Shown here: one piece after another, positions 25,859 through 35,806 of the stretch
Layout: every line of letters starts with the position of its first letter
Position numbering within the stretch: position 1 is the first letter of the stretch
NCBI GenBank assembly: GCA_015207155.1
Contig: JADEXK010000017.1
Location: forward strand, 1-64,000
Source of the DNA: Nostocales cyanobacterium LEGE 11386
GTDB lineage: Bacteria > Cyanobacteriota > Cyanobacteriia > Cyanobacteriales > Nostocaceae
DNA: 64,000 nucleotides
Direction: 5' to 3'
Notes under the pieces: generated by a model
What the model was told of the DNA's origin: nothing
The model's database searches: none
The model's input: only the letters and a program-made list of their open reading frames with translations
Made by a program: the position numbers and the translations under genes

Positions 25859-26440
25859 TTATTTAGACATCGAACATCTATAGAGTTCGCAAAGGTGGGC
25901 GAGGATATCTATCAGTGCTAGGCGGTAATCAAGTAATGTTTCATCACTTCTTCCTTCTAATCTTAGCTGTATGGAAAAGTCTTCAATTAGTTCCATATGA
26001 AATTCTATGATTTGCGGCACAGGAATATTAGCACAAAATACCGCATTGATAAATTTATCAATTTTTTCTTTCAGTGTTTTGTCTGTAGTAAAGTAATGTA
26101 TAAGAATTTGGCGATAATCTGATTTGAGTTGTTGCAACAATACCTGCCGATCAACTTGAGTCATCTGCTGAAAGAACTGCTGTGGTTTTTGCTCATAACA
26201 CGCAAATACATAAAAATATTTATTAGTGAAATTTTCATTAAGATATTGTTGCCACCATGCCAGTAGATAGTAAATTTTAGCAGTAGTGGTAGTAACGATA
26301 GGCGAGAGGTAAAATTGGTTGGTAGTACCATGGCTAGAACTCCACAGGGGCCGGATTAATCTGGGTTTGGTGGCTAGCTTAGTTAGGTTATCTAAATTTT
26401 TTTGAACATTCGGTGGAAAAATAAATATGGGTAGTAGCAT
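25859..26440 (-). CDS. kaiA: Short KaiA lacking the pseudo-receiver domain
   Basis: 193 residues, against about 284 in Synechococcus elongatus. The C-terminal four-helix KaiC-activating domain is present (~95-193: LLQQLKSDYRQILIHYF, KIDKFINAVFCANIPVPQ, LRLEGRSDETLLDYRLALID). The first ~95 residues do not show a receiver fold to my eye. Shortened KaiA proteins are known in heterocystous strains. It should still stimulate KaiC autophosphorylation, but input through the N-terminal domain is absent or altered. First gene of the kaiABC block. Confidence 0.92.
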   Translation of the reverse strand: MLLPIFIFPPNVQKNLDNLTKLATKPRLIRPLWSSSHGTTNQFYLSPIVTTTTAKIYYLLAWWQQYLNENFTNKYFYVFACYEQKPQQFFQQMTQVDRQVLLQQLKSDYRQILIHYFTTDKTLKEKIDKFINAVFCANIPVPQIIEFHMELIEDFSIQLRLEGRSDETLLDYRLALIDILAHLCELYRCSMSK

Positions 26441-27133
26441 CTATATACATTAGATATTTTTTGATTAACACCTCTAACCAAGAGTGATGGACTAAATAGA
26501 TGTGGATCACACTTCTAAGGGATGACTGGAGTCTCTAAAAGTTGTAAGTTAACTTGAAGAGAAAGCTTTGGATTAACTTTACTTAGCAACGCCAGTTACT
26601 ACCAAGCGGGAAGCCGTAGAAGCGTCTACAGCATTCAGCACTTTCAACTTAGATTGTTGAGCAAGCATTTGTTGTTAATGAAAATACACAACTTAAATGA
26701 TGATTTGCATATGCATATCTCTCCAGATATAGATATTTGGATTTCACACCTTGATAAGATACTTAAACTAACTTAAAGTATTGTCGCATTCTAAATCATT
26801 ATAATTCCTCAAGGTTCTAAAGCGAATCTTTGGGCCCATAATTGTTTTAGTTGTCACGATCAAAAAGGAGTTTCCACACCAATAGGATACTGAAAGAAAT
26901 ATTCCCCCCAGTTCAAAGTGGCAAAAGGAAGCACTGCTACTTGGAAGAGGAGTAAATCCCAGCAACCGTGTCTCTTGAGAACCAATCTCATTGTTTTAAT
27001 GGCGTTGAAGCTGTAACAAGAATTGCTTAAATGAGTCTTCTTAAAGGAGATTGCTTCAGGCGCAAACACTATTTGCCGAAGAGCCGATGGTGAAGCCGCA
27101 GGCTTCCACAAGAAGAATGACCCCCAAAGCCTT
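26441..27133. other. kaiA to sensor-kinase divergent intergenic region
   Basis: This 693-bp gap separates kaiA (leftward) from the rightward kinase and must hold both promoters; none can be pinned down. A 29-residue minus-strand frame (26579-26668, MLAQQSKLKVLNAVDASTAS...) has no ribosome site and is uncertain. GTAGAAGCGTCTAC at 26616-26629 is a short hairpin. Confidence 0.5.
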
Positions 27134-30100
27134 ATGTCAATGCTACAGTACCCGCTTTATGACTTTCTAGCAACCGTACCCAACTGCGTAGAAACAAGTA
27201 CTCTGGCAATGGTGCTAGAGATTTTTGAGCAAAAGCAGTGCGATCGCTTGGTAATAGTGAATCAGCAGCAATGCCCCTTAGGATTGCTGCACTCTGCCCG
27301 GTTAACACAAAAATTATTGGCAGCATCTGGTGACGAGCAAGTTTTGAATTTGCAGCAGCCATTATCAACCTGGGATCAAACCATTATTGAGCCACTAAAT
27401 ACATTACCAGCAACCTATGGTTTAGAGCAATTTAAGCTATTTTTGCGGCACCAACAGATCCAAACAAACAATAGCTTGGATTGGGCATTGATTGATGCAG
27501 ATGGTAAATTTTTGGGTCTGCTAAACAGCGCACGTCTGTTAGGGTTATTAGCTAAGGAAAAATTGGCAGTCAGTGGAGTGGGAAATAAATATTCAGGCAA
27601 GAAGATCTCCCCCAGTCATGCAGACAGAACCGGTAAAAGAGCGAAAACTCACTGGCGAACTGACAAGCCAGCGCTGGGGCGATCGCGCCGCGTCAATCAA
27701 AATCAGCCACTGGTGCAGCTATTGGAACTACTGCCTTGGCCTTTGATGCTGCAAACTGGAACTGGTGAGGTAGTAGCCCAAAATCCGGCTTGGTGGCAGC
27801 AATTGGGAGCATTTAAAGATCCAGAAGGCGTGAGGCAACAGGTAGAGGCAATATTGGCCCCCGTCCGCGTTCAACAACCAGAATACGCCGGCAAAGGAGA
27901 ACATACCTCATCTGTGAGAAACGAAGCGCTACCGCAAAAAAGCTTGTTGCCTTTAGCGTCAGTATCTACACCATTGGTTGATCACCAGCACCAGCAGTCG
28001 GCAACCACAATCACTAAATTCAGTCGCTGCTTTTTGGATAGTCAAATGGGTACTTGTACTTGTGTCGTAGAAGTACAAAATGGTCAAGAGCGCATCTGGC
28101 AGTTTGCCAAAATCCCATTAGATAGTCCTGAGTCAGAAGTTATCCTCAACAAAAAATCGACTCAAAATTCAGAACTGGAAAGTGACTTATGGTTAGTATT
28201 AGCTACCGACGTCACCGAGCAACAGCAGATTTGTAAAGAACTAGCCGCGAAGAATGCTGATCTGATTCAACTAAATCGTTTAAAAGACGAGTTTTTAGCT
28301 TGTATTAGTCATGAACTCAAGACCCCTCTCACTGCCGTTTTGGGATTATCGCGGTTGCTTGTAGATCAGCAATTGGGAGAACTGAACGAACGTCAAGCCC
28401 GTTATGCGGGACTGATTCATCAAAGTGGTAGGCATTTGATGAGTGTGGTCAATGACATTTTGGATTTGACCCGCATGGAGACGGGACAGATGGATCTGGC
28501 CTTCGTCCCCGTGAAAATTCGTGCCGTGTGCGATCGCGCCCTCACAGAAGCCAAAGCTATTCACACTCAAACTACCAAAGCTACAACTAGCCAATCTCCA
28601 CCAGCAAATTCCTTACCTGAATTTACCATCTCCATTGAACCAGGCTTAGACCAGATTGTCGCAGATGAATTGCGCTTGCGTCAGATGCTGGTACACCTAC
28701 TTTCTAACGCCTTTAAGTTCACCGAAAACTCTGGAGAAATTGGGTTACGGGTGAGCCGTTGGGAAGGCTGGATTGCTTTTACAGTCTGGGACACAGGCAT
28801 TGGCATTCCCGAACATCAACAACATTTAATTTTCCAAAAGTTCCAACAATTGGAAAATCCCCTGACTCGCCAGTTTGAAGGTACTGGTCTGGGGCTAGTC
28901 TTAACTAGGGCTTTAGCTCGCCTCCACGGAGGTGATGTCAGCTTTTTGTCTCGTGAAGGTAAAGGTAGCCAATTTACATTACTTCTACCACCCAGCCCAC
29001 CCACAACAGGTTTCACCGAGCCAGGCGTGGAAGAAGAAATCCCCATGACTGAGACGCAAGGAGTCACAACCTCAGCACGTCAGCGCGTCACCGCTACCGC
29101 CCAACATCATGCCACTAGTTCACAACGGTTAGTGCTAGTAGTGGAAGCAGTAGCTAGATATATTGAAGATTTGACCGAGCAACTTAAAGGTTTAGGTTAT
29201 CGGGTGGTAATTGCTCGCTCAGGCACAGAGGCGGTAGAAAAAGCCCGGCGCTTACAACCAAAAGCAATCTTCTTGAATCCTTTATTACCCTTATTGTCGG
29301 GTTGGGATGTACTGACCTTACTGAAATCTGATGCCGCAACTCGCCAAATTCCCGTAATGGTGACAGCGACAGGTGCCGAAAAAGAGCAAGCATTTTCTCA
29401 CCGAGCCGATGGTTTCCTGAATTTGCCAGTAGACCATCAAGCCTTAGCACCACTCCTAGAGAAGTTATGTGCAACACCAGCAATTCAGCAATCAGGATTA
29501 GAAAATCACGAAATTACCCCGACCCAAACTCTACTGCGAATTCTCAGGTTGGTGAATCCTCACTTAGAATCAACTCACCCCCACCCTTCACTGCAAGAAC
29601 ATCGGGTGATTGAGGTAGACGACTTAGATCAGGCAGAACTCTTAGCACGGGTTTGGCAATTCGATGTCATTTTGCTGGATGTAGAAAGTTCTCTAGCCCA
29701 AACCTATCTGCAACAGTTAACTCAGTATCCTTTATTGGCTGATCTCCCTCTGGTAACTTGCGATGTAGCCACCACCTTGGCAGCTTCCCAAATACCTGGT
29801 TTGTCTGTGTTTCCTTACTTAACACCATTCACTCAAGACAATAAAAACCGCACCGATAAAACAGACCCCTTATTATCAGTTCTGCAAATTGCATCGGGTA
29901 TCTGCTGCCCACCCAGCATTTTAGTGGTAGATTTGACGATACTGCATGACTTACCACAGATTAGACGCAAACAAATCAGAGGGCAGAGGATAGCAAAAAA
30001 CTCCTCACTCAGTAGTGATACTACCGAACGAGGATCTGAGTGGTTCCAAGCTTTAATTCAGTACTTACAAACAGCTGGCTTGAAAGCAGCCATGGGTCGC

Positions 30101-30493
30101 TGTTGGGCAGAAGTGTTACAGCAAATTCGGCACCAAAGCGTTGACTTACTGCTGATTTGTTTAGGAGAGTCTTCTATCCATAAAGATGTACTCAAAGCAT
30201 TGAAAGCATTGGGAGATTTACCGTTCGATTTACCACCCATTTTGGTGATCGACCAGCGCTTAAATCACACTCAAATTAATTCCCTACCTGACATTTCCCA
30301 GACAGCAACTGAGCGCCAAAAAAACAGCAGATTAGACGCAGTAGAAACTGTCATGAGTACTTTAGCGCAGCTTGTCGAAGACACTGCCACCCAAATTTTG
30401 CCTCGTTCTATATCAATGGAAGATTTATTACATCAAATCAATCAAGCTTTAGCTGTCAAAGATGTAATGCGTAATTCTAAAAAGGTAAGGTAA
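27134..30493 (+). CDS. Histidine kinase with N-terminal CBS pair and degenerate receiver-like domains
   Basis: 1119 residues, soluble. A CBS-like pair (~5-140), a PAS-like linker (~190-365), HisKA with H393 in CISHELKTPL, HATPase boxes (LLSNAFKFTENSG, DTGIGIP, GTGLGL), then three receiver-like segments (~663-780, ~800-920, ~935-1080). The first lacks the acidic pair (VVEAV), has N715 in place of the phospho-Asp (AIFLNPLLP) and Leu in place of the Lys (FLNLPVD), so it cannot take phosphate. The others are also divergent. It starts divergently from kaiA. Pseudo-receivers occur in the clock kinase CikA, so a role in clock input or output is possible but unproven. Confidence 0.85.
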   Translation: MSMLQYPLYDFLATVPNCVETSTLAMVLEIFEQKQCDRLVIVNQQQCPLGLLHSARLTQKLLAASGDEQVLNLQQPLSTWDQTIIEPLNTLPATYGLEQFKLFLRHQQIQTNNSLDWALIDADGKFLGLLNSARLLGLLAKEKLAVSGVGNKYSGKKISPSHADRTGKRAKTHWRTDKPALGRSRRVNQNQPLVQLLELLPWPLMLQTGTGEVVAQNPAWWQQLGAFKDPEGVRQQVEAILAPVRVQQPEYAGKGEHTSSVRNEALPQKSLLPLASVSTPLVDHQHQQSATTITKFSRCFLDSQMGTCTCVVEVQNGQERIWQFAKIPLDSPESEVILNKKSTQNSELESDLWLVLATDVTEQQQICKELAAKNADLIQLNRLKDEFLACISHELKTPLTAVLGLSRLLVDQQLGELNERQARYAGLIHQSGRHLMSVVNDILDLTRMETGQMDLAFVPVKIRAVCDRALTEAKAIHTQTTKATTSQSPPANSLPEFTISIEPGLDQIVADELRLRQMLVHLLSNAFKFTENSGEIGLRVSRWEGWIAFTVWDTGIGIPEHQQHLIFQKFQQLENPLTRQFEGTGLGLVLTRALARLHGGDVSFLSREGKGSQFTLLLPPSPPTTGFTEPGVEEEIPMTETQGVTTSARQRVTATAQHHATSSQRLVLVVEAVARYIEDLTEQLKGLGYRVVIARSGTEAVEKARRLQPKAIFLNPLLPLLSGWDVLTLLKSDAATRQIPVMVTATGAEKEQAFSHRADGFLNLPVDHQALAPLLEKLCATPAIQQSGLENHEITPTQTLLRILRLVNPHLESTHPHPSLQEHRVIEVDDLDQAELLARVWQFDVILLDVESSLAQTYLQQLTQYPLLADLPLVTCDVATTLAASQIPGLSVFPYLTPFTQDNKNRTDKTDPLLSVLQIASGICCPPSILVVDLTILHDLPQIRRKQIRGQRIAKNSSLSSDTTERGSEWFQALIQYLQTAGLKAAMGRCWAEVLQQIRHQSVDLLLICLGESSIHKDVLKALKALGDLPFDLPPILVIDQRLNHTQINSLPDISQTATERQKNSRLDAVETVMSTLAQLVEDTATQILPRSISMEDLLHQINQALAVKDVMRNSKKVR

Positions 30494-30503
30494 ATTTTTG
30501 TTT

Positions 30504-30560
30504 GTAGTGAGCGATTTATCGCTTTCTTACGAGATTTTAAAGGGCTAAAACCCTGACTAC
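30504..30560. repeat. GTAGT...ACTAC dispersed element with two hairpins
   Basis: Starts GTAGTGAGCGATTTATCGCT and ends AGGGCTAAAACCCTGACTAC. Two internal hairpins (AGCGAT/ATCGCT and AGGG/CCCT) and short inverted ends resemble a repeat I recall in many cyanobacterial intergenic regions. It lies between convergent genes and could act as a terminator. Confidence 0.6.
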
Positions 30561-30597
30561 GAAATTAAGCCTTACTACTTAATTCGTAATTATTTTA

Positions 30598-32466
30598 TTA
30601 GCTAATTTTGGCTAGTTTAGTTGATGATATTTTTAGCTTTTCTTTGTTCATTTTCCTAAAAGAAACTCGAATTAATTGATAGGCACCTTTAGTAGCTAAA
30701 TTATCATAAATGTCTGGTTGCAAGTCCATTTTGACAAAAGTTTTCGGTTCAGCTAAGACTAGCAAAGAGGAATTTTTGGCTAACTGGGCACCCCGGTTTT
30801 GAATATGCTCTACAGCGTCCTTTGTCAGTTTGATGAAATTTATGTGTTTTTGGGTGTAAAATACTACGCTTGGCTTTTTGAAACCCACCATAACTAGTTC
30901 TTCCTGCGGTTTTTGCACTTCCACCACAACAGCAGATAATTCCCTTAAAGGTAGCTGACGTTGCTGATCCATCAAAAATAAAGCAGGCATCAAAACAATC
31001 ATTAAGAATGCCACAAACAACCCTAAATTCACGTTGATAATAGAGTGCCAACGGCGACTTAAGATTAAAATTGCCATGATGATGGCACCAAATAGCCAAA
31101 TGAATCCCCCTAGTCCTGGTAAGCCAGCATTTTGAATCAGTAGGCGGAAGTCTGGTGCCACTGAATTACTACCTAGTAAATAAAATATGTGAAACAGTGC
31201 TACTGCCAGTATCGTGACAAATCCAACATTGATCCAAGCACTGGCTTTGAGGAAAGAGGAAGCAGAAGCAGTTTTTTGGTTCTTGTCCTGGAAAAAGTCA
31301 CTCCATAACAGCGCCACGAGAATAGCGGCGGCTGGCATTAAAGGTAAAACATAGCTAGGGAGTTTAGTAACAGCAATAGTAAAAAAGCCAAAGATACTAA
31401 TGAACCAGATACAGGCAAATAAACCCAATTGCTGAAAGCGTTCTTGGGAGCGCCAGTGCGATCGCTGCCAAAATTTCAACCTCACCATGGCTACAGGTAA
31501 GTAAACTGAGTATGGCGCAAAGCCTAGAAGCACCACGAGAAAATAAAAATACCAGGGTGCTGAATGACCATTAACTACTTCTGTGAAGCGTTCCAGGTTG
31601 TGATAACCAAAAAAGGAGTTAATGTAATTCCAACCATTACGCCAAACTACTAACAAATACCAAGGTGCTGATAAACCGAAAATCATCAGCATCCCCATGA
31701 GGAGACGCATTTCCTTGAATACTTCTCGTACCTTGCCTACATAAAATAGAAATCCAGCGATAATTAGCCCCGGCAAAACAATTCCCACAGGCCCTTTGCT
31801 CAAAATCGCCCCAGCAATTAGCACGTAACAGGCCAAATACCATTTGTTAGGTAATAGGGATCGGGAGTGAAGCATTGAGGAAGTAACATCTACTTCTGCT
31901 TTTTCCTGTGCATATCCCAGAAAAAAGCATAACAAGGCTGATGCCATGCAACCAGTCAGCAGCATATCTGAGACACCCGTTCTTCCCCAGACAATCATCT
32001 CGGCATTGAGTGCCAACATCGCTGCGGCAATGAAAGCTGTTAAGTAGCGGCGAGTAGGATGTGAAACCTGCTCTAATGCATCTTTTTGAGAGAAATACCA
32101 TTGTACGGTGTAAAACGTTAAAGCAATGACTCCCAGGGATGCGATCGCTGAAGGCAGACGTACTGCCCATTCATTCACCCCCAAAATTGTATAGGCGATC
32201 GCTTGACACCAGTAAATTAAAGCAGGTTTATCAAACCGCGTTTCGCCATTGAAAAAGGGAGTGATCCAGTCACCTGTAACAAACATTTGACGGGAGGCTT
32301 CAGCAAACAAGGGTTCTGTTTCATCAATCAAGCCCACACTGCCTAAATTCCATCCATAAGCAATCCAACTAATCAGAAGTAATACAGTCACAGCGAAACT
32401 GGGACTTTTCACTAGATTGTTGAACCACTGGTTAACAGTACGCGGAACACTCAATTTCATCCTCAT
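30598..32466 (-). CDS. GT39-family (ArnT/PMT-like) membrane glycosyltransferase
   Basis: 622 residues with about 11 transmembrane segments. The first periplasmic loop holds DETEPLFAEASRQM and GETRFDKPALIYW, the acidic motifs of ArnT/PMT-type polyprenyl-phosphate-sugar transferases. It probably transfers a lipid-linked sugar to an envelope acceptor; donor and acceptor cannot be told from sequence. The C-terminal ~100 residues form a soluble domain. The following lipoprotein gene lies 133 bp upstream on the same strand. Confidence 0.85.
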   Translation of the reverse strand: MRMKLSVPRTVNQWFNNLVKSPSFAVTVLLLISWIAYGWNLGSVGLIDETEPLFAEASRQMFVTGDWITPFFNGETRFDKPALIYWCQAIAYTILGVNEWAVRLPSAIASLGVIALTFYTVQWYFSQKDALEQVSHPTRRYLTAFIAAAMLALNAEMIVWGRTGVSDMLLTGCMASALLCFFLGYAQEKAEVDVTSSMLHSRSLLPNKWYLACYVLIAGAILSKGPVGIVLPGLIIAGFLFYVGKVREVFKEMRLLMGMLMIFGLSAPWYLLVVWRNGWNYINSFFGYHNLERFTEVVNGHSAPWYFYFLVVLLGFAPYSVYLPVAMVRLKFWQRSHWRSQERFQQLGLFACIWFISIFGFFTIAVTKLPSYVLPLMPAAAILVALLWSDFFQDKNQKTASASSFLKASAWINVGFVTILAVALFHIFYLLGSNSVAPDFRLLIQNAGLPGLGGFIWLFGAIIMAILILSRRWHSIINVNLGLFVAFLMIVLMPALFLMDQQRQLPLRELSAVVVEVQKPQEELVMVGFKKPSVVFYTQKHINFIKLTKDAVEHIQNRGAQLAKNSSLLVLAEPKTFVKMDLQPDIYDNLATKGAYQLIRVSFRKMNKEKLKISSTKLAKIS

Positions 32467-32599
32467 TAGTCATTAAATAGTCAACAATTAAACATAACTA
32501 GTCAATAGTCGTTGAATAGCTATGTTTTGTTCTTGTAAAAGGGAATAGGGAATGGGGAATTGGTTATTTACCTTGTCCCCCCATCCCCTTCCAGTCCCG

Positions 32600-33220
32600 T
32601 TAAGGACTCAGTACCAATAACCATTCGCGATTTTGCGTATTCCATTTAGGCAAGGAAGTTTCTCCGACAACATACGGGCCCCAGTAGCGCCGGGAACCAT
32701 CTTGGGCAAAGGCAACTATAATATCTCCCTTCTCCAATTTGAGGTTCCCATGAGGCAGGGACAGAAGCAACCCCTTTTCACTACCTTCTTGGGGATCAAA
32801 ATCCCAATGAGCAGGAATATCATAGTTAGTTGGTTTATTACTAGAATCTTTCTCTAGTGGCTGCCGTGGTAGTAAAGCTAACCTCACAGGTTGGTCTGTT
32901 TGATTGCTCATGCGTAAAGTGCCTTGATTTTTGGCATCAGCAGCCGGGTTTTGACGCTCTGCCAAGATGTGAGTACTGCTTCCCACTTGATTTGTTGGGG
33001 TGGTTGCTGGACTTGAGGTGCTAGTAGAAGTAACTGTTTCATCTGGGACAGGTGATGCTGAAGTGACATCCAATTGTGATGTGTCTTGAGATATCGGTGA
33101 AGATGTATGGGGATTAGTTGACTCAAAAGACACACTCATTTCCCAACATCCCATCAGTAATCCCAGTAGCCCCAAAGCACAAGCTGTAACAACAGTGTTT
33201 CGATATACTGAAGATTTCAT
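32600..33220 (-). CDS. Lipoprotein of unknown function
   Basis: 206 residues. Type II signal peptide with lipobox LLMG-C25, then a Ser/Thr/Pro-rich linker (~35-90) and a compact C-terminal domain (~100-206) with LRMSNQTDQPVRLALLP and GDIIVAFAQDGSRRYWGPYV. The linker suggests it spans or projects from the membrane. No known family. Same strand as, and upstream of, the GT39 gene, so envelope function is plausible. Confidence 0.65.
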   Translation of the reverse strand: MKSSVYRNTVVTACALGLLGLLMGCWEMSVSFESTNPHTSSPISQDTSQLDVTSASPVPDETVTSTSTSSPATTPTNQVGSSTHILAERQNPAADAKNQGTLRMSNQTDQPVRLALLPRQPLEKDSSNKPTNYDIPAHWDFDPQEGSEKGLLLSLPHGNLKLEKGDIIVAFAQDGSRRYWGPYVVGETSLPKWNTQNREWLLVLSP

Positions 33221-33778
33221 ATTGATAGTGATTAGTAATAATATTTTGTTTAGGCTTGACCAAATACTAGCCTATTATTTGCAGCAGTAATCTGGGATAT
33301 CTAACTACTCGCTCACCAGAGATTTTCGTGAAATTAGGATATGCAATGTATCATAAATATCATTTTTTGCAGAAAAGTAGAGCATAAAAAATCACCTTGT
33401 TTCTCAATCAAAAAAGGGTAGAAAAGCCTGCTTATTCGTGAATTAATTCAGAATAACAGCCAAAAATTGCAAAATATGATACATAAATCTGAAAATTATT
33501 TGTAGAAATACAAAAAGCTGCTTTTCAGAATTAAGTAGTGTGAGCAACAAGGTATTTTTTGTAAATCCCCAGATTTTACTACTGTAAATTTTTCATATTT
33601 CTTAATAATTTACAGTGAAGTTAAAATTTAGTAGCTATTCATACCAATTTTGTGTGAAGCTGTGCTTAATTCACTCCAGGCTCACAAGCAAAGCCTGCTT
33701 GGCAGACTAATTGGCATATCTTCACCAAAAAATGGTATCACAACACTATTAAAAGTTTCGCAAAAATCCTCACCTCAG
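33221..33778. other. AT-rich gap upstream of ycf20
   Basis: 558 bp between divergent genes. The frame preceding the chosen ycf20 start is open from 33650 but the added residues look non-coding. No hairpin or small gene stands out. Confidence 0.5.
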
Positions 33779-34111
33779 ATGCAAAACACTCGTCTCACAA
33801 ACTTATTCGATGCCATTGCTAGGCGGTTGGGGCAATGGTTTTTAAATCCTTGGCGACGTCTATCGCTATTGATTATTAATTTTTTATTCGGCTTTTTTCT
33901 AGGAACAGCAATTTCCACCATCGCTGGACAAAGAGGCACATTAGACATTTTGATAGCTGGTATTTTAGTGGCGTTGACAGAGATTACTAGCAGGATATTT
34001 TATAGTCGCAGCTTTTTGGCAAGGCAAGCACTTTGGGTAGAATCACTAAACTTGTTGAAAGTGGGTTTCATCTACAGCATGTTTGTCGAAGCCTTTAAAC
34101 TGGGTTCATAA
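33779..34111 (+). CDS. ycf20: Ycf20-family (DUF565) membrane protein
   Basis: 110 residues from the ATG at 33779, the usual length; the frame extends 43 codons upstream but without family similarity. Two to three hydrophobic segments (LSLLIINFLFGFFLGTAIST, TLDILIAGILVALTEI) follow the conserved LNPWRRLS motif. Ycf20 proteins occur in cyanobacteria and chloroplasts and have been linked to photoprotection in algae and plants. It is convergent with the hydrolase gene, 86 bp apart. Confidence 0.78.
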   Translation: MQNTRLTNLFDAIARRLGQWFLNPWRRLSLLIINFLFGFFLGTAISTIAGQRGTLDILIAGILVALTEITSRIFYSRSFLARQALWVESLNLLKVGFIYSMFVEAFKLGS

Positions 34112-34197
34112 AGGCTACTAAATTTAGTAGAGCTATGTTGAGTATTTTAACTGGTTGACAAAAAGAACTCACTCTTGTCATCTCACGGATACATTTC

Positions 34198-35040
34198 TCA
34201 TGTAGAAAATGGCTGAAGATGCTGCTTAAACCATGACTGAAGACATTGCCAGCCTTGCTTGGCTTCTGTTTCGCGGTAGGAGGGACGATAATCGGCAAAA
34301 AAGGCGTGGGGTGCATCGGGGTAGACAATGATTTTGGATTGGCTACTGCTGGACTTGAGGCGAACGCGCATCTGCTCTACAGTATCCAGAGGAATACCTG
34401 TATCCTGACCACCGTAGAGTCCGAGGACAGGGACTCGCAAATCAGAGGCAATATCAACTGGATGCTGGGGTGTAAGTTCGGTATTATCGCCCACCAATCG
34501 CCCGTACCAGGCCACACCTGCCTTGACTTGAGGATTATGTGCTGCATACAGCCAGGTAATACGACCGCCCCAGCAGAAGCCTGTAATTCCCAACTTCTTG
34601 GCGTTGCCCTTAGCTGATTTCACAGCCCAGTCTACCGTGGCATCAAGATCAGATAGTACCTGAGCATCTGGCACTTTCGCGACTATCGGACGAATTTCGT
34701 CTATGCTGGTTAACTTTGACACATCACCTTGACGCACGAACATTTCCGGTGCGATCGCTAAATACCCTAAATTAGCAAAGCGACGACAAACATCCTGGAT
34801 ATGCTCATGCACGCCAAAGATTTCTTGAATCACCAGCACAATGGGGAAATTTTCCCCCTTTACAGGTACAGCTCTGTAAGCAGGAATTTCACCATCTGAG
34901 ACGGGAATTTTCACCGCACCTGCTACCAACCCCTGAGCGTCGGTGGTAATCACTTGAGCCGAAATAGGCTGCACGGCGAGGGCAAAGCCAGTCGCTAAGG
35001 TGGCAGTTGTGATAAATTTGCGGCGTGTTATTTCTTTCAT
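34198..35040 (-). CDS. Tat-exported dienelactone hydrolase-family protein
   Basis: 280 residues. Twin-arginine signal peptide [19 protein letters not shown] at 5-23. Alpha/beta-hydrolase of the DLH family: nucleophile C156 in GFCWGG, acid Asp in GGQDTGIPL and His in [11 protein letters not shown]. It likely hydrolyses a lactone or ester in the periplasm; the natural substrate is unknown. A soluble-hydrolase fold exported by Tat suggests folding before transport. Confidence 0.88.
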   Translation of the reverse strand: MKEITRRKFITTATLATGFALAVQPISAQVITTDAQGLVAGAVKIPVSDGEIPAYRAVPVKGENFPIVLVIQEIFGVHEHIQDVCRRFANLGYLAIAPEMFVRQGDVSKLTSIDEIRPIVAKVPDAQVLSDLDATVDWAVKSAKGNAKKLGITGFCWGGRITWLYAAHNPQVKAGVAWYGRLVGDNTELTPQHPVDIASDLRVPVLGLYGGQDTGIPLDTVEQMRVRLKSSSSQSKIIVYPDAPHAFFADYRPSYRETEAKQGWQCLQSWFKQHLQPFST

Positions 35041-35343
35041 GATTTTGATAGTCAGCTATACAACCTAAATTCCGCAGGTAAGTGAAGAGATTAATAGTAT
35101 TTTCGACGAATGACACTATAAGTACCAGAAATAAGAGTACAAGATATTGACCACTGTGAGATAGTGGCAGGTATCATAGACCAGATGTGTTTGGTAGAGC
35201 AACACAAGAATATACTGACTCCAGTTCAAGGCTCCTCAACAAGCGATCGCCATTAAAGAATTAAGAAAATTATCAGGCAGTGACGACAATGGCGCTAAAC
35301 TCTTATGACGAATAAGCCCTTAGAGTCAACTTGATAGCTTCTG
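35041..35343. other. Decayed stretch before the toxin-antitoxin island
   Basis: No intact gene. Short coding-like pieces are visible on the plus strand (for example 35241-35310, AIAIKELRKLSGSDDNGAKL then a stop) and may be remnants of a lost accessory gene. Confidence 0.4.
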
Positions 35344-35575
35344 ATGAAATTAGCCGATATCCTCAAAGACTCAAATTACAAGCTGTCGCAGTTTACGATC
35401 GCTGAAATTGAGCAGTTAGAGCAGACAAGCATCTCGCAAAGCACGAGAGCAATCCAAACAACTGCTAGAAATTGCTAAAACAGGAGTAGAACGGGCGATA
35501 GAGACTGATAAAGCCACAGCAACAGCTTGGATAAACCAGCAAATTGAAGCGGTTGGCATTAATTTATCAAATTAA
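35344..35575 (+). pseudogene. Fused remnants of a type I restriction-modification locus (hsdM start, hsdS-like end)
   Basis: The ATG at 35344 opens MKLADILKDSNYKLSQF, which I recall as the start of a cyanobacterial type I DNA methylase family. The frame stops at 35478. From 35441 a different frame reads QLLEIAKTGVERAIETD to a stop at 35575, and resembles the C-terminal tail of a specificity-type subunit. The two pieces are joined out of frame by deletion. The tail is copy A of a repeat recurring three more times downstream. Family names are from memory and need a search. Confidence 0.55.
35441..35575 (+). repeat. Tail repeat copy A
   Basis: Encodes LLEIAKTGVERAIETDKATA and on to VGINLSN-stop. 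Ends 21 bp before the first antitoxin ATG. Homologous to 36080-36199, 36829-36927 and 37505-37612. Confidence 0.8.
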
Positions 35576-35596
35576 ACTTAATTTAATGGAGGCATA

Positions 35597-35806
35597 ATGT
35601 CTGAGATTATCCTAAACCCAGAACAACTCAAGGAAATCTTGAAAAGTGCGATCGTCGAATTGATTCGTGATAACCGTGAAGAAGTCTCTGAATTTTTGAC
35701 GGAAATTATTGAAGACATAGCAATGGAACGAGCGATCGCGGAAGGTGAAACAACTGACCTGGTTAGCCGCGACTCCATCTTTCAACTTTTGGAGCCGAAA
35801 TCGTGA
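35597..35806 (+). CDS. Antitoxin of a RelE/ParE-type module
   Basis: 69 acidic residues, mostly helical (LNPEQLKEILKSAIVELIRD, then EIIEDIAMERAIAEGE). GGAGG sits 5 bp before the ATG, a strong ribosome site. The stop overlaps the GTG start of the toxin by 4 bp. It should neutralise the downstream toxin and repress the operon; no DNA-binding fold is obvious. Assignment rests on size, charge and coupling to the toxin. Confidence 0.75.
   Translation: MSEIILNPEQLKEILKSAIVELIRDNREEVSEFLTEIIEDIAMERAIAEGETTDLVSRDSIFQLLEPKS

Noticed and set aside
26579..26668. 29-residue minus-strand peptide downstream of the kinase promoter region
   Set aside because: No ribosome site and no terminator; mentioned only within the intergenic entry.
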